Shown: piece after piece, positions 1 through 10,138 of the stretch
Numbering within the stretch: the first letter of the stretch is position 1
Layout of the letters: the number at the start of each line of letters is the position of its first letter
The notes under the pieces: generated by a model
Database searches by the model: none
Told to the model about the DNA's origin: nothing
Seen by the model: only the letters and a program-made list of their open reading frames with translations
Translations under genes and position numbers: made by a program
Assembly: GCA_011050675.1 (NCBI GenBank)
Contig: DRFI01000015.1
Location: 1 to 64,000 of the forward strand
Length of the DNA: 64,000 bases
Reading direction: 5' to 3'
Source of the DNA: Maribacter sp.
GTDB lineage: Bacteria; Bacteroidota; Bacteroidia; Flavobacteriales; Flavobacteriaceae

Positions 1-3000
1 ATCTGTACCGTCTACTGTTAAAGTAACGGTATCACCTGTATTGAAATCACCGGATACGGTTCCTGTTACGGCAACATCGGCACCAGCTTCCGTTGCGTTC
101 AGGATGTTATCCACGGTTATATCATCTATTTCTAATACTGGAATAGGTGCAATTGCATCATGCTGAATATCACGGGTTGCCTGAACGGCCGTATTCCCTG
201 CAACATTATTTACATCCGCTGTAATGGTTTCCGTAGGATCCAAAGCTTGCGCTTCGGTCGCAGTGATATCAAAGGTCCATGCATTGGAAAGAACCGTAGG
301 CGAGTAGGTAGTTCCGTTAAGAACGACCGTTACCGTTTGTCCATCCTCTACATTTGTTGTGGTACCGGATATGGTCACCGGACTATCATCTTCGGTAGCG
401 TTAATTATATCATCGACTGCAACTACACTAATGGTAACTATTGGAGTGGTCACTACATGCTGAATATCACGAGTTGCCTGTACCGCTACATTCCCTGCAA
501 CATTAGATACATCCGCTGTAATGGTTTCCGTAGGATCCAAAGCTTGCGCTTCGGTCGCAGAGATATCAAAGGTCCATGCATTGGAAAGAACCGTAGGAGA
601 ATAGGTAGTTCCGTTAAGAACGACCGTTACCGTTTGTCCATCCTCTACATTTGTTGTTGTACCGGATATGGTCACCGGACTATCATCCTCGGTAGCGTTT
701 ACGATATCATCAAGGGCGACTACACTAATTGAAATGGTAGGGGTTGGTATTACTGTAACATTTACAGTAGCTGTAGATGCATCCGTATTGGCATCTGTAA
801 TTGTATAAGTAAACGAATCAGCTCCACTATAACCTACTGCCGGAGTATACAATACTGTATCGTCTGTAGGGTCAAGGGGAGTACTGTTATTATCTACAGA
901 AACAGTACCTCCATTAGTTGTTGTTGTACTAGGAAGCGTAATTGCGCCAGTATTTGGACCGTCGCCACCAAAGGAATCAGGACCATTACCATTATTAGCT
1001 AAAACATCAATACTATTGTTGCTTGTGTCTTGAGCGACAGAAACCTCATCATCTTGAGCTGTAGGTAAACTATTAACTCCAACATTTACTGTTACTATAG
1101 CAATGTCACAATTTGCAGAGTTCGTAGCATCACATATTTGATAATTTACGGTATAAGAACCTGTACCTGTATTACTAGCAATATCTACAGATCCGTCAGT
1201 ATTAACTGTTAAAGGCCCATTTGTTACCGGAGTTATGGTAACACTTGCCGGATTAAGAACAGCTCCATTAAATTCGTCATTATCAAATACATTTAATATA
1301 TCCGTAGCTCCAAAAAATCCATCTATCGCTGTTATTCCAGCAGAATCATCTATGGCATCTACATTATTTATAACATTTAAAGTAGCTTGTGCTTCTTCCG
1401 GACAGGAATTATTAGCACTACTAACGAGCACTTTATAAATGTTTCCATCCATTAGTAGTGTGACATCCGCAACGGTTAAACTAGCACTGTTTGCCCCTCC
1501 TATATCAGAGAAGGTAGAACCTGAGTTCGTACTGACCTGCCATTGATAGGTTAAACCTGCATTTGCATTAATATCATATGTAGGGGTTCCCGAAGCATAT
1601 GCAGAAGCATCTAGTGCAGATGCTACAACAGAAAAGACAGCATCATCACCAACACGTTCTTCTTGGTCTGTTGGTGCCGTATCTATACTAGTTTCTGACG
1701 CAGTAGTTACTCCATTTATAGTACCCGTATATGCTGTTATTGCACCTGTTACCTGCCCATTGGCATCATACCCTGAACCATCTACTTCTCCATCATTATC
1801 ATCATCTAAATGCCCTGCTTCAATAGCATCTGCACAACCATCGTTATCACTGTCAATATCCTTATCATCCGTTGTGCCATCTCCATCAGTATCATTACAT
1901 GCTTGCGACAATATTATATTATCTATAAGTACACCTGTACTTCCTGTACCCAATAAACCAGAGCTTTCTATTTCTATAGTAATGGAGGTAGCTGTAGGTG
2001 TCAGTTGTGTTGAAAATGTGCTCCAGACAACAGTTGAAACTCGGTTACCAACTCCGGATGCGCCATTTATAGTTGCTACACTAGAAGGTTGTAATATAGC
2101 TACAAGTGTTCTTCCCGAACCGGAATTTACATAAACACTCGCCTCAAAAGCAGCCTCGGCAGAACTATAATCTAGTGAAAAATCAACCGTTGTACCAGCT
2201 GTAAATCCAGTATATGTTTTTTGGATATTTGATGCCGTTGGCGATCCATATAAATCAATACTCTGCAAGCCATCATTTGCATTAAAAAGGTCATAAATTA
2301 TATCGAACGTTCCCCCATTGGAAACCGTCCAACCTTCTATTGCGGTCTGATTAATAAATAAATCAATCTCACCGTCCAAATCACCATCTGGTTTATTAGG
2401 GGGAGAAGCCGTATCTATTGATAGGTTAGGTGTTTCAAAAGAATCATTATAATAAACTGCAGCACATTCTACCGTATCTAAAATACCGTCATTATCATCA
2501 TCTAAATCACAGAAGTCACCAATGGCATCACCATCACTATCTACGTAAGATGGGTGTGAAGGGTCACATGGACTACACTCATCTGCTTGCAGGGTATCAT
2601 CTGTTGATGTACCTACACCTTGAGATGTACCTGCAGGAATACCATTACCATTTACCGCAGCGATTAATCTTAAATTTGAATCTAAATCTGCATAAGTATT
2701 GCTGCCATCGCCTTCTAAGGCATCTGGACAGCCATCGCCATCACTATCGTTATCTTGAAAATCTGGAGTCCCGTCGTTATCAGTGTCACAACCAGAATCA
2801 TGTCTGTAACGAATATCGTCAAAACGCACTCTATTATCTGTGGCGTCCGAATTTTGTTCATCATATAGATAGTATCTAAAATAGTACGTTGTTCCAGCAA
2901 TTAAAGAAATACTATAGTTGTCAGAAAATGAAACATAATTTGGAGCAACTGATAAATCTCCAATTTGTTTATCTTTAAATATTAGAGTTGAAGTTCCAAA

Positions 3001-6000
3001 AGTTGGACTTGTAGACATTTCTAAAGCTATTTTAAAAAAGCCTAAAGTAGCATCAGGGTCAGAAGGGCCATTTGTGTAAAAACCGCCATCTATAGCTTTT
3101 AATATTACGTTATTTGCTACAGTATAAGACATTTCAACATAATCATTGTTAGCCTTTGCATTCGCATAAGTTAATTGATCAGCATCATCTAATATATAAG
3201 TATAAGAGTAGTTTACAGATTCATCTAAACCTGCCCCAAAAGATATATTTGATGCTGCGCTAAAACTAGAAGTCATTGTTTGGTTATTATCACTACCATA
3301 AGTTGCAAAATCAGAATTACCACTGTCAGCATTATGACTCCATTCTATTGGATGCTCCACAAGGCATTCATCCGTATCTAAAATACCATCATTGTCATCA
3401 TCTAAATCATCACAATAATCTCCATACCCATCACCATCTGTATCTACAAATAAAGGATGGCCAGAATTACACTCATCGCATTCCCCGTTTTTTTGTGAAC
3501 TGTCTTTAGACGTACCTATTCCTTGAGCGGTTCCTGGAAGACCATTTGCATTAGGGGTAGCTGTTAATGCTCCAGAACCGTCTATATCTGTAAAAGTATA
3601 AGTACCGTTACCTTCTAAGGCATCAGGGCATCCGTCACTATCGCTATCATTATCTAAATCATCGGTTATCCCGTCGGAATCGGTATCTATAGCTCCAATA
3701 AGGGTAGGTGGCGTATTCCAAAAATCCTGAGGAATACATGGTGTAAATCCAATTGAGTGATTTGAAATTGAACCATCTGTATTACCTAATCTAAATATTA
3801 CTTTATTGGTTTGAGGGTATAGCCCAGATACATGAGTATTAGGGGTATTCACGATAATTCCATTTTCAAGCACACCATTACTAACATAGGCATTAGAAAA
3901 CCCGCCATTAGTACCTATTCCTGAGTACACATCTTGATCTGTAGGGGTGTCAACATATACTTCATCTACAGAATCTTCGAATGCGATATATTCTCTAATA
4001 TCATTATCTACTGCCGTTACTAGGTAATTAGTTTTTGGAGCAGGGATACTGGTTCCTGTTAGCACAAACTGAATAGAAAACTCAGTATAACCGTCACCTG
4101 TACTATGAGTGATTTGAGGCTGAAAGTGATCCTCTATGCCACTACCGCTAACATCAAAATCTAGTATTTCTGTGTCGGTCGAACTTTCTATTTTAATTAT
4201 AGCATCAATTCCACTGTAAACATTTATATATAAAAAGGAATTTCCTACCAATGGATTTGCTGGGTCAGATCCATTAATAGGGTTAGGGCCTTGGGCAATC
4301 CCAAACAACGGTGTTATGGCATCAACACAGTCTATTTCTCCGTATTCATCGGTATCCAAAATACCATCATTATCATCATCCACATCACAAAAATCCCCAA
4401 TGGTGTCATTATCACTATCTACATAAGAGGGGTGTGTTGGATGACATTCACTACATTCTGCAGATTGTTGTGTTTTATCTTGAGAAGTTCCTAAGGTCTG
4501 AGAGGTTCCTCCGGGAACACCTGTTGCATCTACAGTAGCAGTTAAAGAATTATATTCATCCAGATCATCATAATCGTGGTTTGCGCCACCTTCTATTGCA
4601 TCTGGGCAACCATCGCCATCACTATCTACATCTAAAAAGTTAGGAGTTCCATCATTATCATCATCTATTTGCTTACAGGCAAAAATAATCATCTCAATAA
4701 TATCCTGAGTACCTGTAGTTGGTTCAGCCTTTGGAAATGTTAAAGTAAACGTACTAATGACTCCTTGAATCTGTAAGCTACCCGCAGCCGTACCATCTAT
4801 ATCATTCTGAGTAGATTCTGCACTATAGCCACCTGCCGCAAGAGCCGCGGTTAAACCTGCACCGCCATCTCTAGCCGTGGTCGTGGTTGTTATAAAATCA
4901 TCCGTACCCCCTAATTTACGCCAAGTTAATCCGTCTTGTAAAGTAATTTCAGCAGAATTTTGAGTGGTACCATCAGACTCACCTAATCTATCAAAATGAA
5001 TGGCTGGATTGGTTACTTTAACGGGGTTTCCAGCAGCATCTTCAAAACTTATAATTACGCTTTCCCCAAAGTCGAAACTACCTAAAGCAGAAGGGTCTCC
5101 TGCCAAATTTTCTGACCAGAAACCAGCTCCAGCAGGATTAAAATTATTCAGATTTAAATGTGCGGCTGCGTTAGTAATACGTACCACTACACCATCTAAA
5201 TAATCATAGGTAATATTATTTGTAAAACCACCCCAATTACCTGACTGATTTGGCGTACAAACACCTTCATCCGCATCTAAAATTCCATCATTGTCATTAT
5301 CTAAATCGTTCTCATTGACTATACCGTCACCATCAAAATCTTCTGGGGTACCTCCTCCTAAGGTCCAAGGAGAAAATTCATTAACTCCAGAAACCGTCAC
5401 GGTATTATTGGCTATATCTATAGCGCTGACTCCTTTTGACTCCCATTTATTTAAAGTCGTATTAAATCTATATGAAGAAAGATCATTCTCCCCACCACTA
5501 GGTACTTCGGCATCTGCATAAGAAAATGTTAGGTTAGCCGTGCCAGCACCTGTTTTATCTAACTGCCAAAACCTGTTAATTGACTTATTAATTAAATTGC
5601 TACCATTTGTGGTTTCTGTACTGCTTACAGTCTCAGGCTGAGTTGGAAATGGAGTCATATTCAACCCTGTAGGATAAGTTGAAACCGTAATTTGCCCTAA
5701 ATCCCCAGCTGCTCTTTCAATACTTAATGGAATTTTAGCCCCAGATACTGTACCAAAAGGTACCGTATACATAGCTCCAGTTGGAGATGTTTGCCATAAA
5801 ACCTTACTCTGGTTAAGTACATCTTCACTAATTATATATCCTTCATCGGTAATAATCGCTCCAATTAATGAATTAGATATTTGTAAACTGTTTGAATTTA
5901 GATTTAGGCTTACATCTTTTAAATTTAATACCCCTAAATTAGAACCCGAAACGGATCCACCGACTATAGTATTTACTTCTAATGTAACTTGGTCTACATC

Positions 6001-6324
6001 TAATATAAGATTATAAAAAAGAGTAGTAGTTGTACCACCAATTGTAGTAATATCAGTTGTTTTAGTTAGTGTAACGATCCCTTCTGAATCTGTAGTAAAG
6101 ATTTGACCTGTTGTATTATTATTTAGCCAATTACCATCAACACTAATCTGTGCCTCATTTTTTACTTCAGCGTTTCCTGAAATTCGTAAATCTCCTTTAT
6201 CTATACGAATGGTTGCTCCGGGAGTTATTGAAATATTAGCTCCTGAAATATTCAACCCATCTTGCGCTGATAGCAAAAAGAAATTAAAGATTAGAAATAT
6301 TCCGAGTATATGGGTGGTTTTCAT
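1..6324 (-). CDS. Giant secreted repeat protein with TSP3 and Ig-like repeats (C-terminus outside window)
   Basis: One open frame runs without a stop from the ATG at 6324 to base 1, giving 2108 codons; the C-terminus lies beyond the window. A Sec signal peptide (MKTTHILGIF..., ending LLSAQ) starts it. After an N-terminal region of about 300 residues come Asp-rich calcium-binding thrombospondin type 3 repeats (pattern DxDxDG) near residues 328-355, 554-579, 619-658, 874-902, 946-985, 1179-1204, 1245-1285 and 1472-1509, separated by globular modules. From about residue 1700 there are Ig/cadherin-like repeats, including two almost identical 99-residue units at the left edge. Such proteins in Flavobacteriia are usually secreted by the type IX system and act as cell-surface adhesins or gliding proteins; the sorting domain that would prove this is not in the window. 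It follows a small exported-protein gene by 47 bases, so the two are probably co-transcribed. Confidence 0.85.
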   Translation of the reverse strand, partial: MKTTHILGIFLIFNFFLLSAQDGLNISGANISITPGATIRIDKGDLRISGNAEVKNEAQISVDGNWLNNNTTGQIFTTDSEGIVTLTKTTDITTIGGTTTTLFYNLILDVDQVTLEVNTIVGGSVSGSNLGVLNLKDVSLNLNSNSLQISNSLIGAIITDEGYIISEDVLNQSKVLWQTSPTGAMYTVPFGTVSGAKIPLSIERAAGDLGQITVSTYPTGLNMTPFPTQPETVSSTETTNGSNLINKSINRFWQLDKTGAGTANLTFSYADAEVPSGGENDLSSYRFNTTLNKWESKGVSAIDIANNTVTVSGVNEFSPWTLGGGTPEDFDGDGIVNENDLDNDNDGILDADEGVCTPNQSGNWGGFTNNITYDYLDGVVVRITNAAAHLNLNNFNPAGAGFWSENLAGDPSALGSFDFGESVIISFEDAAGNPVKVTNPAIHFDRLGESDGTTQNSAEITLQDGLTWRKLGGTDDFITTTTTARDGGAGLTAALAAGGYSAESTQNDIDGTAAGSLQIQGVISTFTLTFPKAEPTTGTQDIIEMIIFACKQIDDDNDGTPNFLDVDSDGDGCPDAIEGGANHDYDDLDEYNSLTATVDATGVPGGTSQTLGTSQDKTQQSAECSECHPTHPSYVDSDNDTIGDFCDVDDDNDGILDTDEYGEIDCVDAITPLFGIAQGPNPINGSDPANPLVGNSFLYINVYSGIDAIIKIESSTDTEILDFDVSGSGIEDHFQPQITHSTGDGYTEFSIQFVLTGTSIPAPKTNYLVTAVDNDIREYIAFEDSVDEVYVDTPTDQDVYSGIGTNGGFSNAYVSNGVLENGIIVNTPNTHVSGLYPQTNKVIFRLGNTDGSISNHSIGFTPCIPQDFWNTPPTLIGAIDTDSDGITDDLDNDSDSDGCPDALEGNGTYTFTDIDGSGALTATPNANGLPGTAQGIGTSKDSSQKNGECDECNSGHPLFVDTDGDGYGDYCDDLDDDNDGILDTDECLVEHPIEWSHNADSGNSDFATYGSDNNQTMTSSFSAASNISFGAGLDESVNYSYTYILDDADQLTYANAKANNDYVEMSYTVANNVILKAIDGGFYTNGPSDPDATLGFFKIALEMSTSPTFGTSTLIFKDKQIGDLSVAPNYVSFSDNYSISLIAGTTYYFRYYLYDEQNSDATDNRVRFDDIRYRHDSGCDTDNDGTPDFQDNDSDGDGCPDALEGDGSNTYADLDSNLRLIAAVNGNGIPAGTSQGVGTSTDDTLQADECSPCDPSHPSYVDSDGDAIGDFCDLDDDNDGILDTVECAAVYYNDSFETPNLSIDTASPPNKPDGDLDGEIDLFINQTAIEGWTVSNGGTFDIIYDLFNANDGLQSIDLYGSPTASNIQKTYTGFTAGTTVDFSLDYSSAEAAFEASVYVNSGSGRTLVAILQPSSVATINGASGVGNRVSTVVWSTFSTQLTPTATSITIEIESSGLLGTGSTGVLIDNIILSQACNDTDGDGTTDDKDIDSDNDGCADAIEAGHLDDDNDGEVDGSGYDANGQVTGAITAYTGTINGVTTASETSIDTAPTDQEERVGDDAVFSVVASALDASAYASGTPTYDINANAGLTYQWQVSTNSGSTFSDIGGANSASLTVADVTLLMDGNIYKVLVSSANNSCPEEAQATLNVINNVDAIDDSAGITAIDGFFGATDILNVFDNDEFNGAVLNPASVTITPVTNGPLTVNTDGSVDIASNTGTGSYTVNYQICDATNSANCDIAIVTVNVGVNSLPTAQDDEVSVAQDTSNNSIDVLANNGNGPDSFGGDGPNTGAITLPSTTTTNGGTVSVDNNSTPLDPTDDTVLYTPAVGYSGADSFTYTITDANTDASTATVNVTVIPTPTISISVVALDDIVNATEDDSPVTISGTTTNVEDGQTVTVVLNGTTYSPTVLSNAWTFDISATEAQALDPTETITADVSNVAGNVAVQATRDIQHVVTTPIVTISVVAVDDIINATEDDSPVTISGTTTNVEDGQTVTVVLNGTTYSPTVLSNAWTFDITATEAQALDPTETITADVNNVAGNTAVQATRDIQHDAIAPIPVLEIDDITVDNILNATEAGADVAVTGTVSGDFNTGDTVTLTVDGTD
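159..752 (-). repeat. Tandem 297-bp coding repeat, two copies
   Basis: Copy 1 is 159-455 and copy 2 is 456-752, a period of 297 bases or 99 codons. Over the core (212-402 against 509-699) I count five base differences, while the unit ends are more divergent. Each unit encodes one Ig-like module beginning DDIxNATEDDSPVTISG. A more divergent third unit begins to the left and runs off the window. Confidence 0.9.
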
Positions 6325-6371
6325 AGTTGTATGGTTAATTGTGAAATAAATACTGATAGTCAAATAATCTT

Positions 6372-7082
6372 CTATCTCATTTCTATCATTACTAAACCTA
6401 CGCCTACTTGAGCTACAATACCGCCTTGCGATTGCCCTACTATTCTTAACATTACATCTGCTTGGGCAGCTGCATCAATTGTAGTCCATGGGGTTTTAGC
6501 TAAACCGTTTACAGATATAGATAGTCCAGGTCCAAAACTTGCACTATTTAAAGAATTCCATGTAGCTCCGTCGTCTGTTGAGTATTGTAATAACATGTCT
6601 AAACCTGAAGCTCCGCTTAATGTTAAACCTGTGATGTTGGCAACAAGTCTCATTTCTCGAACATTAGTTAAGTCTAACTGAAATCTATGAATTGCTAAAC
6701 CTAAAAGTTCTACGGGAGATATGGTATCTACACTTAACCACCCTGAAGGTGTAATACCTGATAATATTGTAAATGCTGTAGTAGCTACACGATTATATAA
6801 ATCATAAACAGCACCTTGAACGAACATGACTGTATTTTGTTTATCCGTATCAAAAATCAATAACCCGTCTGCCGGATTCGTAAGAGCTGTAATTTGTGCC
6901 GTTGTCATTCTTGGAATTAACAAGCCTCCTGTAGTGGATTGAATATCCAAGGCTGCAGAGGCGTCAGGGCTCAATGTATTTATTCCTACTGATTGGGCAT
7001 TACCATGTAGTGTTATGGATAATAGAAAAAGAATAAGTAGTTTGGAAATCGATGTCACTTTAATTACACTTAATACTTTCAT
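6372..7082 (-). CDS. Exported protein with Bacteroidota surface-protein N-terminal motif
   Basis: This 236-residue protein has a clear signal peptide ending near HGNAQ. It then shows the segment [18 protein letters not shown] followed by GLLIPRMT, common near the N-terminus of large exported Bacteroidota proteins and resembling phage tail-fibre or collagen-like surface proteins. The rest looks beta-rich and has no catalytic motif I can name. It sits immediately upstream of the giant repeat protein on the same strand, so a shared role at the cell surface, for example as a co-secreted or anchoring partner, is a reasonable inference. No specific function can be assigned. Confidence 0.75.
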   Translation of the reverse strand: MKVLSVIKVTSISKLLILFLLSITLHGNAQSVGINTLSPDASAALDIQSTTGGLLIPRMTTAQITALTNPADGLLIFDTDKQNTVMFVQGAVYDLYNRVATTAFTILSGITPSGWLSVDTISPVELLGLAIHRFQLDLTNVREMRLVANITGLTLSGASGLDMLLQYSTDDGATWNSLNSASFGPGLSISVNGLAKTPWTTIDAAAQADVMLRIVGQSQGGIVAQVGVGLVMIEMR

Positions 7083-7737
7083 TATTTTATTTTATTTAAT
7101 TAACATTTATATAATAGTATAAATCAGATCTAAATGTAAGAATAATACTATATTGACAAATGTATTTCTTATTAAATAATTTAGAATAAAATGTTGTGTA
7201 AGTACTTATAACTTGTTGTGAAATCTTAATTATTGTACTTTAATACTATAAAAAGACACAATATTACTAATGAACTACAGTTTTTATTGATAAAAATCAA
7301 CTTTATATATTCTATAAAGTACGTGTAATTTGTAGGAAAAATGATAATTTGTAAGAATTTTTAAATGTAGGAATACTGTAATTTACCAATTAATGAATGT
7401 GGTATTCTAATTTAGAATTAATACCTATAATTAATTTCTGAGGTAAATTGTTAATGAAAATGAGATTGCTTTAGGGAGAAAAACTTTTATCGAATATTGT
7501 AATATGAAGATTTTAAATATAATTTTTTTGCCCAAAATAATTTGGATTTGATAGAATATAAAATTTGAAACTTATTAAGTACGGGTTAAATAACAATAGG
7601 TTCGGATCTAATTAATATTAATTAATTATGATTTTAGGTAACTTGTGTCAATCCCAATGTGCTTGAAAATAATTTGAATTATGAGGGAGTGATAAAGTGA
7701 GTCTACTATCTAATTTAAAAATCAATTAAGCTTACGT
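7083..7737 (-). promoter_or_regulatory. AT-rich intergenic region with candidate promoter box
   Basis: About 650 bases without a gene. On the minus strand TACATTTG (7157-7164) matches the Bacteroidota -7 consensus TAnnTTTG, about 75 bases before the start at 7082. A good TTG at the expected upstream position is missing. I see no RNA gene or repeat in the rest. Confidence 0.3.
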
Positions 7738-9375
7738 TTATTTTATCAAATTTATTTCGGCAATGCTTTTAATTCTATTTCGTTCTAAAAAGGCATCTAT
7801 AGTTTCAAAATGTTCAATAACACGTTGTTCTTTAAATTCAAAAACCTTCTGTGATAAACCTTGAAGAAAATCACGATCGTGAGAGACTAAAATTAATGTT
7901 CCATCATAAGTAGACAATGCTTCTTTGAGGACATCTTTAGATTTTAGGTCTAAGTGATTGGTAGGCTCATCTAAGATTAAAAGATTTACGGGTTCTAACA
8001 ATAATTTCACCATTGCCAGTCTAGTTTTTTCCCCACCAGAAAGCATGCCTACCTTTTTATCGATATCATCACCACTAAACATAAACCGCCCTAGAATATT
8101 CTTTATTTGATTACGGATGTCACCAAAAGCAACTTCATCTACAGTTTGGAAAATAGTAAGTTCTGGGTCTAAAAGAGATGCTTGGTTCTGTGCAAAATAC
8201 CCCACCTTAACATTATGGCCTAATTGGTAAGTACCTTCTACGGGTATCTCACCTAAAATAGCTTTTATCATGGTTGATTTACCTTCACCATTACGACCAA
8301 CAAAAGAGACTTTTTCACCTCTTGCGATCGACATATTCGCATCTTTAAAAACAATATGCTCATCATATGCTTTAGATACATCTTTAACCGTAACGGGATA
8401 ATCGCCTGAACGTGGGGCAGGTGGAAAGCTTAATTTTAATGAAGAAGTATCAATTTCATCGATTTCGATGATTTGAAGCTTTTCTAGCATTCGCTCTCTA
8501 GACGTAACTTGATTTGTTTTGGAATAGGTGCCTTTAAAGCGTTCTATAAACGCCATATTGTCGGCAATAAATTTCTGTTGCTCTTGGTATGCTTTTATTT
8601 GATGAGACCTGCGATCTTCACGTAATTGTAAATAGTGAGAGTAATTAGCTTTATAGTCATATATACGCCCCATAGTAACTTCTATCGTTCTATTGGTGAT
8701 ATTATCAATAAATGCTCTATCGTGAGAAATTACCATTACCGCATTGGCTTTGTTCAATAAGAAATCTTCTAACCAAATAACAGATTCAATATCAATATGG
8801 TTAGTAGGCTCATCTAATAGAATTAAATCGGGCTTTTGTAATAGAATTTTTGCCAACTCTATACGCATACGCCAACCACCACTGAATTCATTAGTTTGTC
8901 TGGTAAAATCTTCCTGTTTAAATCCTAGTCCTTTTAAAGCTTTTTCAACCTCTGCATCGTAATTTACTTCATCTAAGGCATAATATTTTTCACCTAAATC
9001 AGATACTTTTTCAATGATAGACATGTAGGCATCACTCTCATAATCTGTTCTAGTTTCTAACTCCTTGTTTAGCTTCTCCATTTCATCACGCATAGAAAAT
9101 ACGTGTTTAAATGCTTTTGCCGCTTCTTCAAATACAGTGCAGTTGTCTTCTGTAAGTAGATGTTGTGGTAGATATGCAATTACTGCATCTTTAGGTACCC
9201 TAACATTGCCACGGTTGCCCTTTTGCTCGCCTGCAATAATCTTCATCATTGTAGATTTACCGGCTCCGTTTTTACCCATAAGGGCAATTTTATCGGTTGG
9301 ATTTATTACAAATGATACATCACTGAATAGGGTAGTACCACTAAATTCTACGGCTAAGTTATCTACTGAAATCAT
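7738..9375 (-). CDS. ABC-F family ATPase
   Basis: Soluble 545-residue protein with two ATP-binding cassettes and no membrane segments, the hallmark of ABC-F proteins, which act on the ribosome (translation factors or antibiotic-protection proteins). Cassette 1 has Walker A GKNGAGKST (residues 34-42), signature FSGGW and Walker B LILLDEPTNHID. Cassette 2 has GRNGEGKST, signature LSGGEK and LLILDEPTNHLD. The charged linker between them is the P-site tRNA interaction motif region. The long C-terminal coiled coil of Uup is absent, so it is nearer to the EttA/YbiT/YdiF type. A housekeeping translation role is more likely than drug resistance, but sequence alone cannot separate these. Confidence 0.93.
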   Translation of the reverse strand: MISVDNLAVEFSGTTLFSDVSFVINPTDKIALMGKNGAGKSTMMKIIAGEQKGNRGNVRVPKDAVIAYLPQHLLTEDNCTVFEEAAKAFKHVFSMRDEMEKLNKELETRTDYESDAYMSIIEKVSDLGEKYYALDEVNYDAEVEKALKGLGFKQEDFTRQTNEFSGGWRMRIELAKILLQKPDLILLDEPTNHIDIESVIWLEDFLLNKANAVMVISHDRAFIDNITNRTIEVTMGRIYDYKANYSHYLQLREDRRSHQIKAYQEQQKFIADNMAFIERFKGTYSKTNQVTSRERMLEKLQIIEIDEIDTSSLKLSFPPAPRSGDYPVTVKDVSKAYDEHIVFKDANMSIARGEKVSFVGRNGEGKSTMIKAILGEIPVEGTYQLGHNVKVGYFAQNQASLLDPELTIFQTVDEVAFGDIRNQIKNILGRFMFSGDDIDKKVGMLSGGEKTRLAMVKLLLEPVNLLILDEPTNHLDLKSKDVLKEALSTYDGTLILVSHDRDFLQGLSQKVFEFKEQRVIEHFETIDAFLERNRIKSIAEINLIK

Positions 9376-9497
9376 ACTATAAATTTAAAAATGCAAAACT
9401 AGTAATAAGAAGTGATGCTTGTTACTAACTGCAATAAAAACTTATAGATGTTTTAGGAGGATAATCTTGAAAAACTATCAATTAAGATGGTCTTTAG

Positions 9498-9656
9498 TTA
9501 AGTACTTTTTTTATTACTTAACCAATTGTATATCAGTAATACCACAGCTAATAATAATAATAAATGAATTAAAGCTCCTAGAATTTTAAAAACTAAAAAA
9601 CCTAAAACCCAGCTTACGATAAGTACTATAATTAATATATAGATAATCTTTTTCAT
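9498..9656 (-). CDS. Small lmo0937/DUF5670-like membrane protein
   Basis: A 52-residue protein starting MKKIIYILIIVLIVSWVLG, with two hydrophobic stretches separated by a short FKILGALIH turn and ending LSNKKST. This pattern fits the lmo0937 (DUF5670) family of tiny membrane proteins, often found with general-stress genes. Its start lies two bases after the stop codon of the CsbD-like gene, so the pair is almost certainly one operon. The molecular role is unknown; membrane stress adaptation is an inference from the neighbour. Confidence 0.75.
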   Translation of the reverse strand: MKKIIYILIIVLIVSWVLGFLVFKILGALIHLLLLLAVVLLIYNWLSNKKST

Positions 9657-9658
9657 AA

Positions 9659-10003
9659 TTACTTTTTTGCAGTCCAGTTTATAATTTCATCTTTAATTTC
9701 CTGTATTGTTTTCTGTCTTTTATTGGCAATATCTGTAATTAGGGATTTTATATTGTTTTGCTCGTAATCAATGGCCATATCTTTAGTTTCTGGAAAATGG
9801 GACAAGTATTCGTCTCGTATTGCTAGCCACTGCTCTTCTAGATGTAAATCATTTTTGGCAACTGCAACGCCACCATTATTTACAGGATTTCCTATTTCTT
9901 CATTGGAATCTTTTTCTTTAGCATTTACTTGACTCTTTAGGTCTTTATTTGAAAGCTTATCTGAGGACATTGATTTCACATTACTTTTATCTTCTGTAAT
10001 CAT
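9659..10003 (-). CDS. CsbD-like putative stress protein
   Basis: 114 residues. The first ~50 are low-complexity, charged and Ser/Asn/Lys-rich. Residues 55-114 form a compact domain (LEEQWLAIRDEYLSHFPE, then about 20 residues, then KTIQEIKDEIINW) whose Trp and helix pattern resembles the CsbD-like general stress fold of Bacteroidota. No signal peptide is visible. It is the first gene of a two-gene unit with the lmo0937-like membrane protein. The family call rests on pattern similarity only; it could be an unrelated small helical protein. Confidence 0.55.
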   Translation of the reverse strand: MITEDKSNVKSMSSDKLSNKDLKSQVNAKEKDSNEEIGNPVNNGGVAVAKNDLHLEEQWLAIRDEYLSHFPETKDMAIDYEQNNIKSLITDIANKRQKTIQEIKDEIINWTAKK

Positions 10004-10138
10004 CTGTTTTGTTTTAGATATTAATTCTTATAAGAACAAGGTAATAAGACCAACAATTTTAGAGTTGCTCTAATATTACTTTAATTGACCTAATAAAATT
10101 TATAATTTAGAAATATGGGAAAGTATGTAAAGGCTTGA

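Noticed and set aside
160-5521. Several plus-strand open frames of 60-190 codons across 160-5521
   Set aside because: They are antisense shadows of the giant minus-strand repeat gene; their His/Tyr/Ser-rich, repetitive translations mirror its Asp-rich repeats.
7738-9375. The ABC-F protein as an antibiotic-resistance determinant
   Set aside because: The sequence shows a general ABC-F translation factor and nothing that marks a resistance subtype; the neighbours are ordinary genes.
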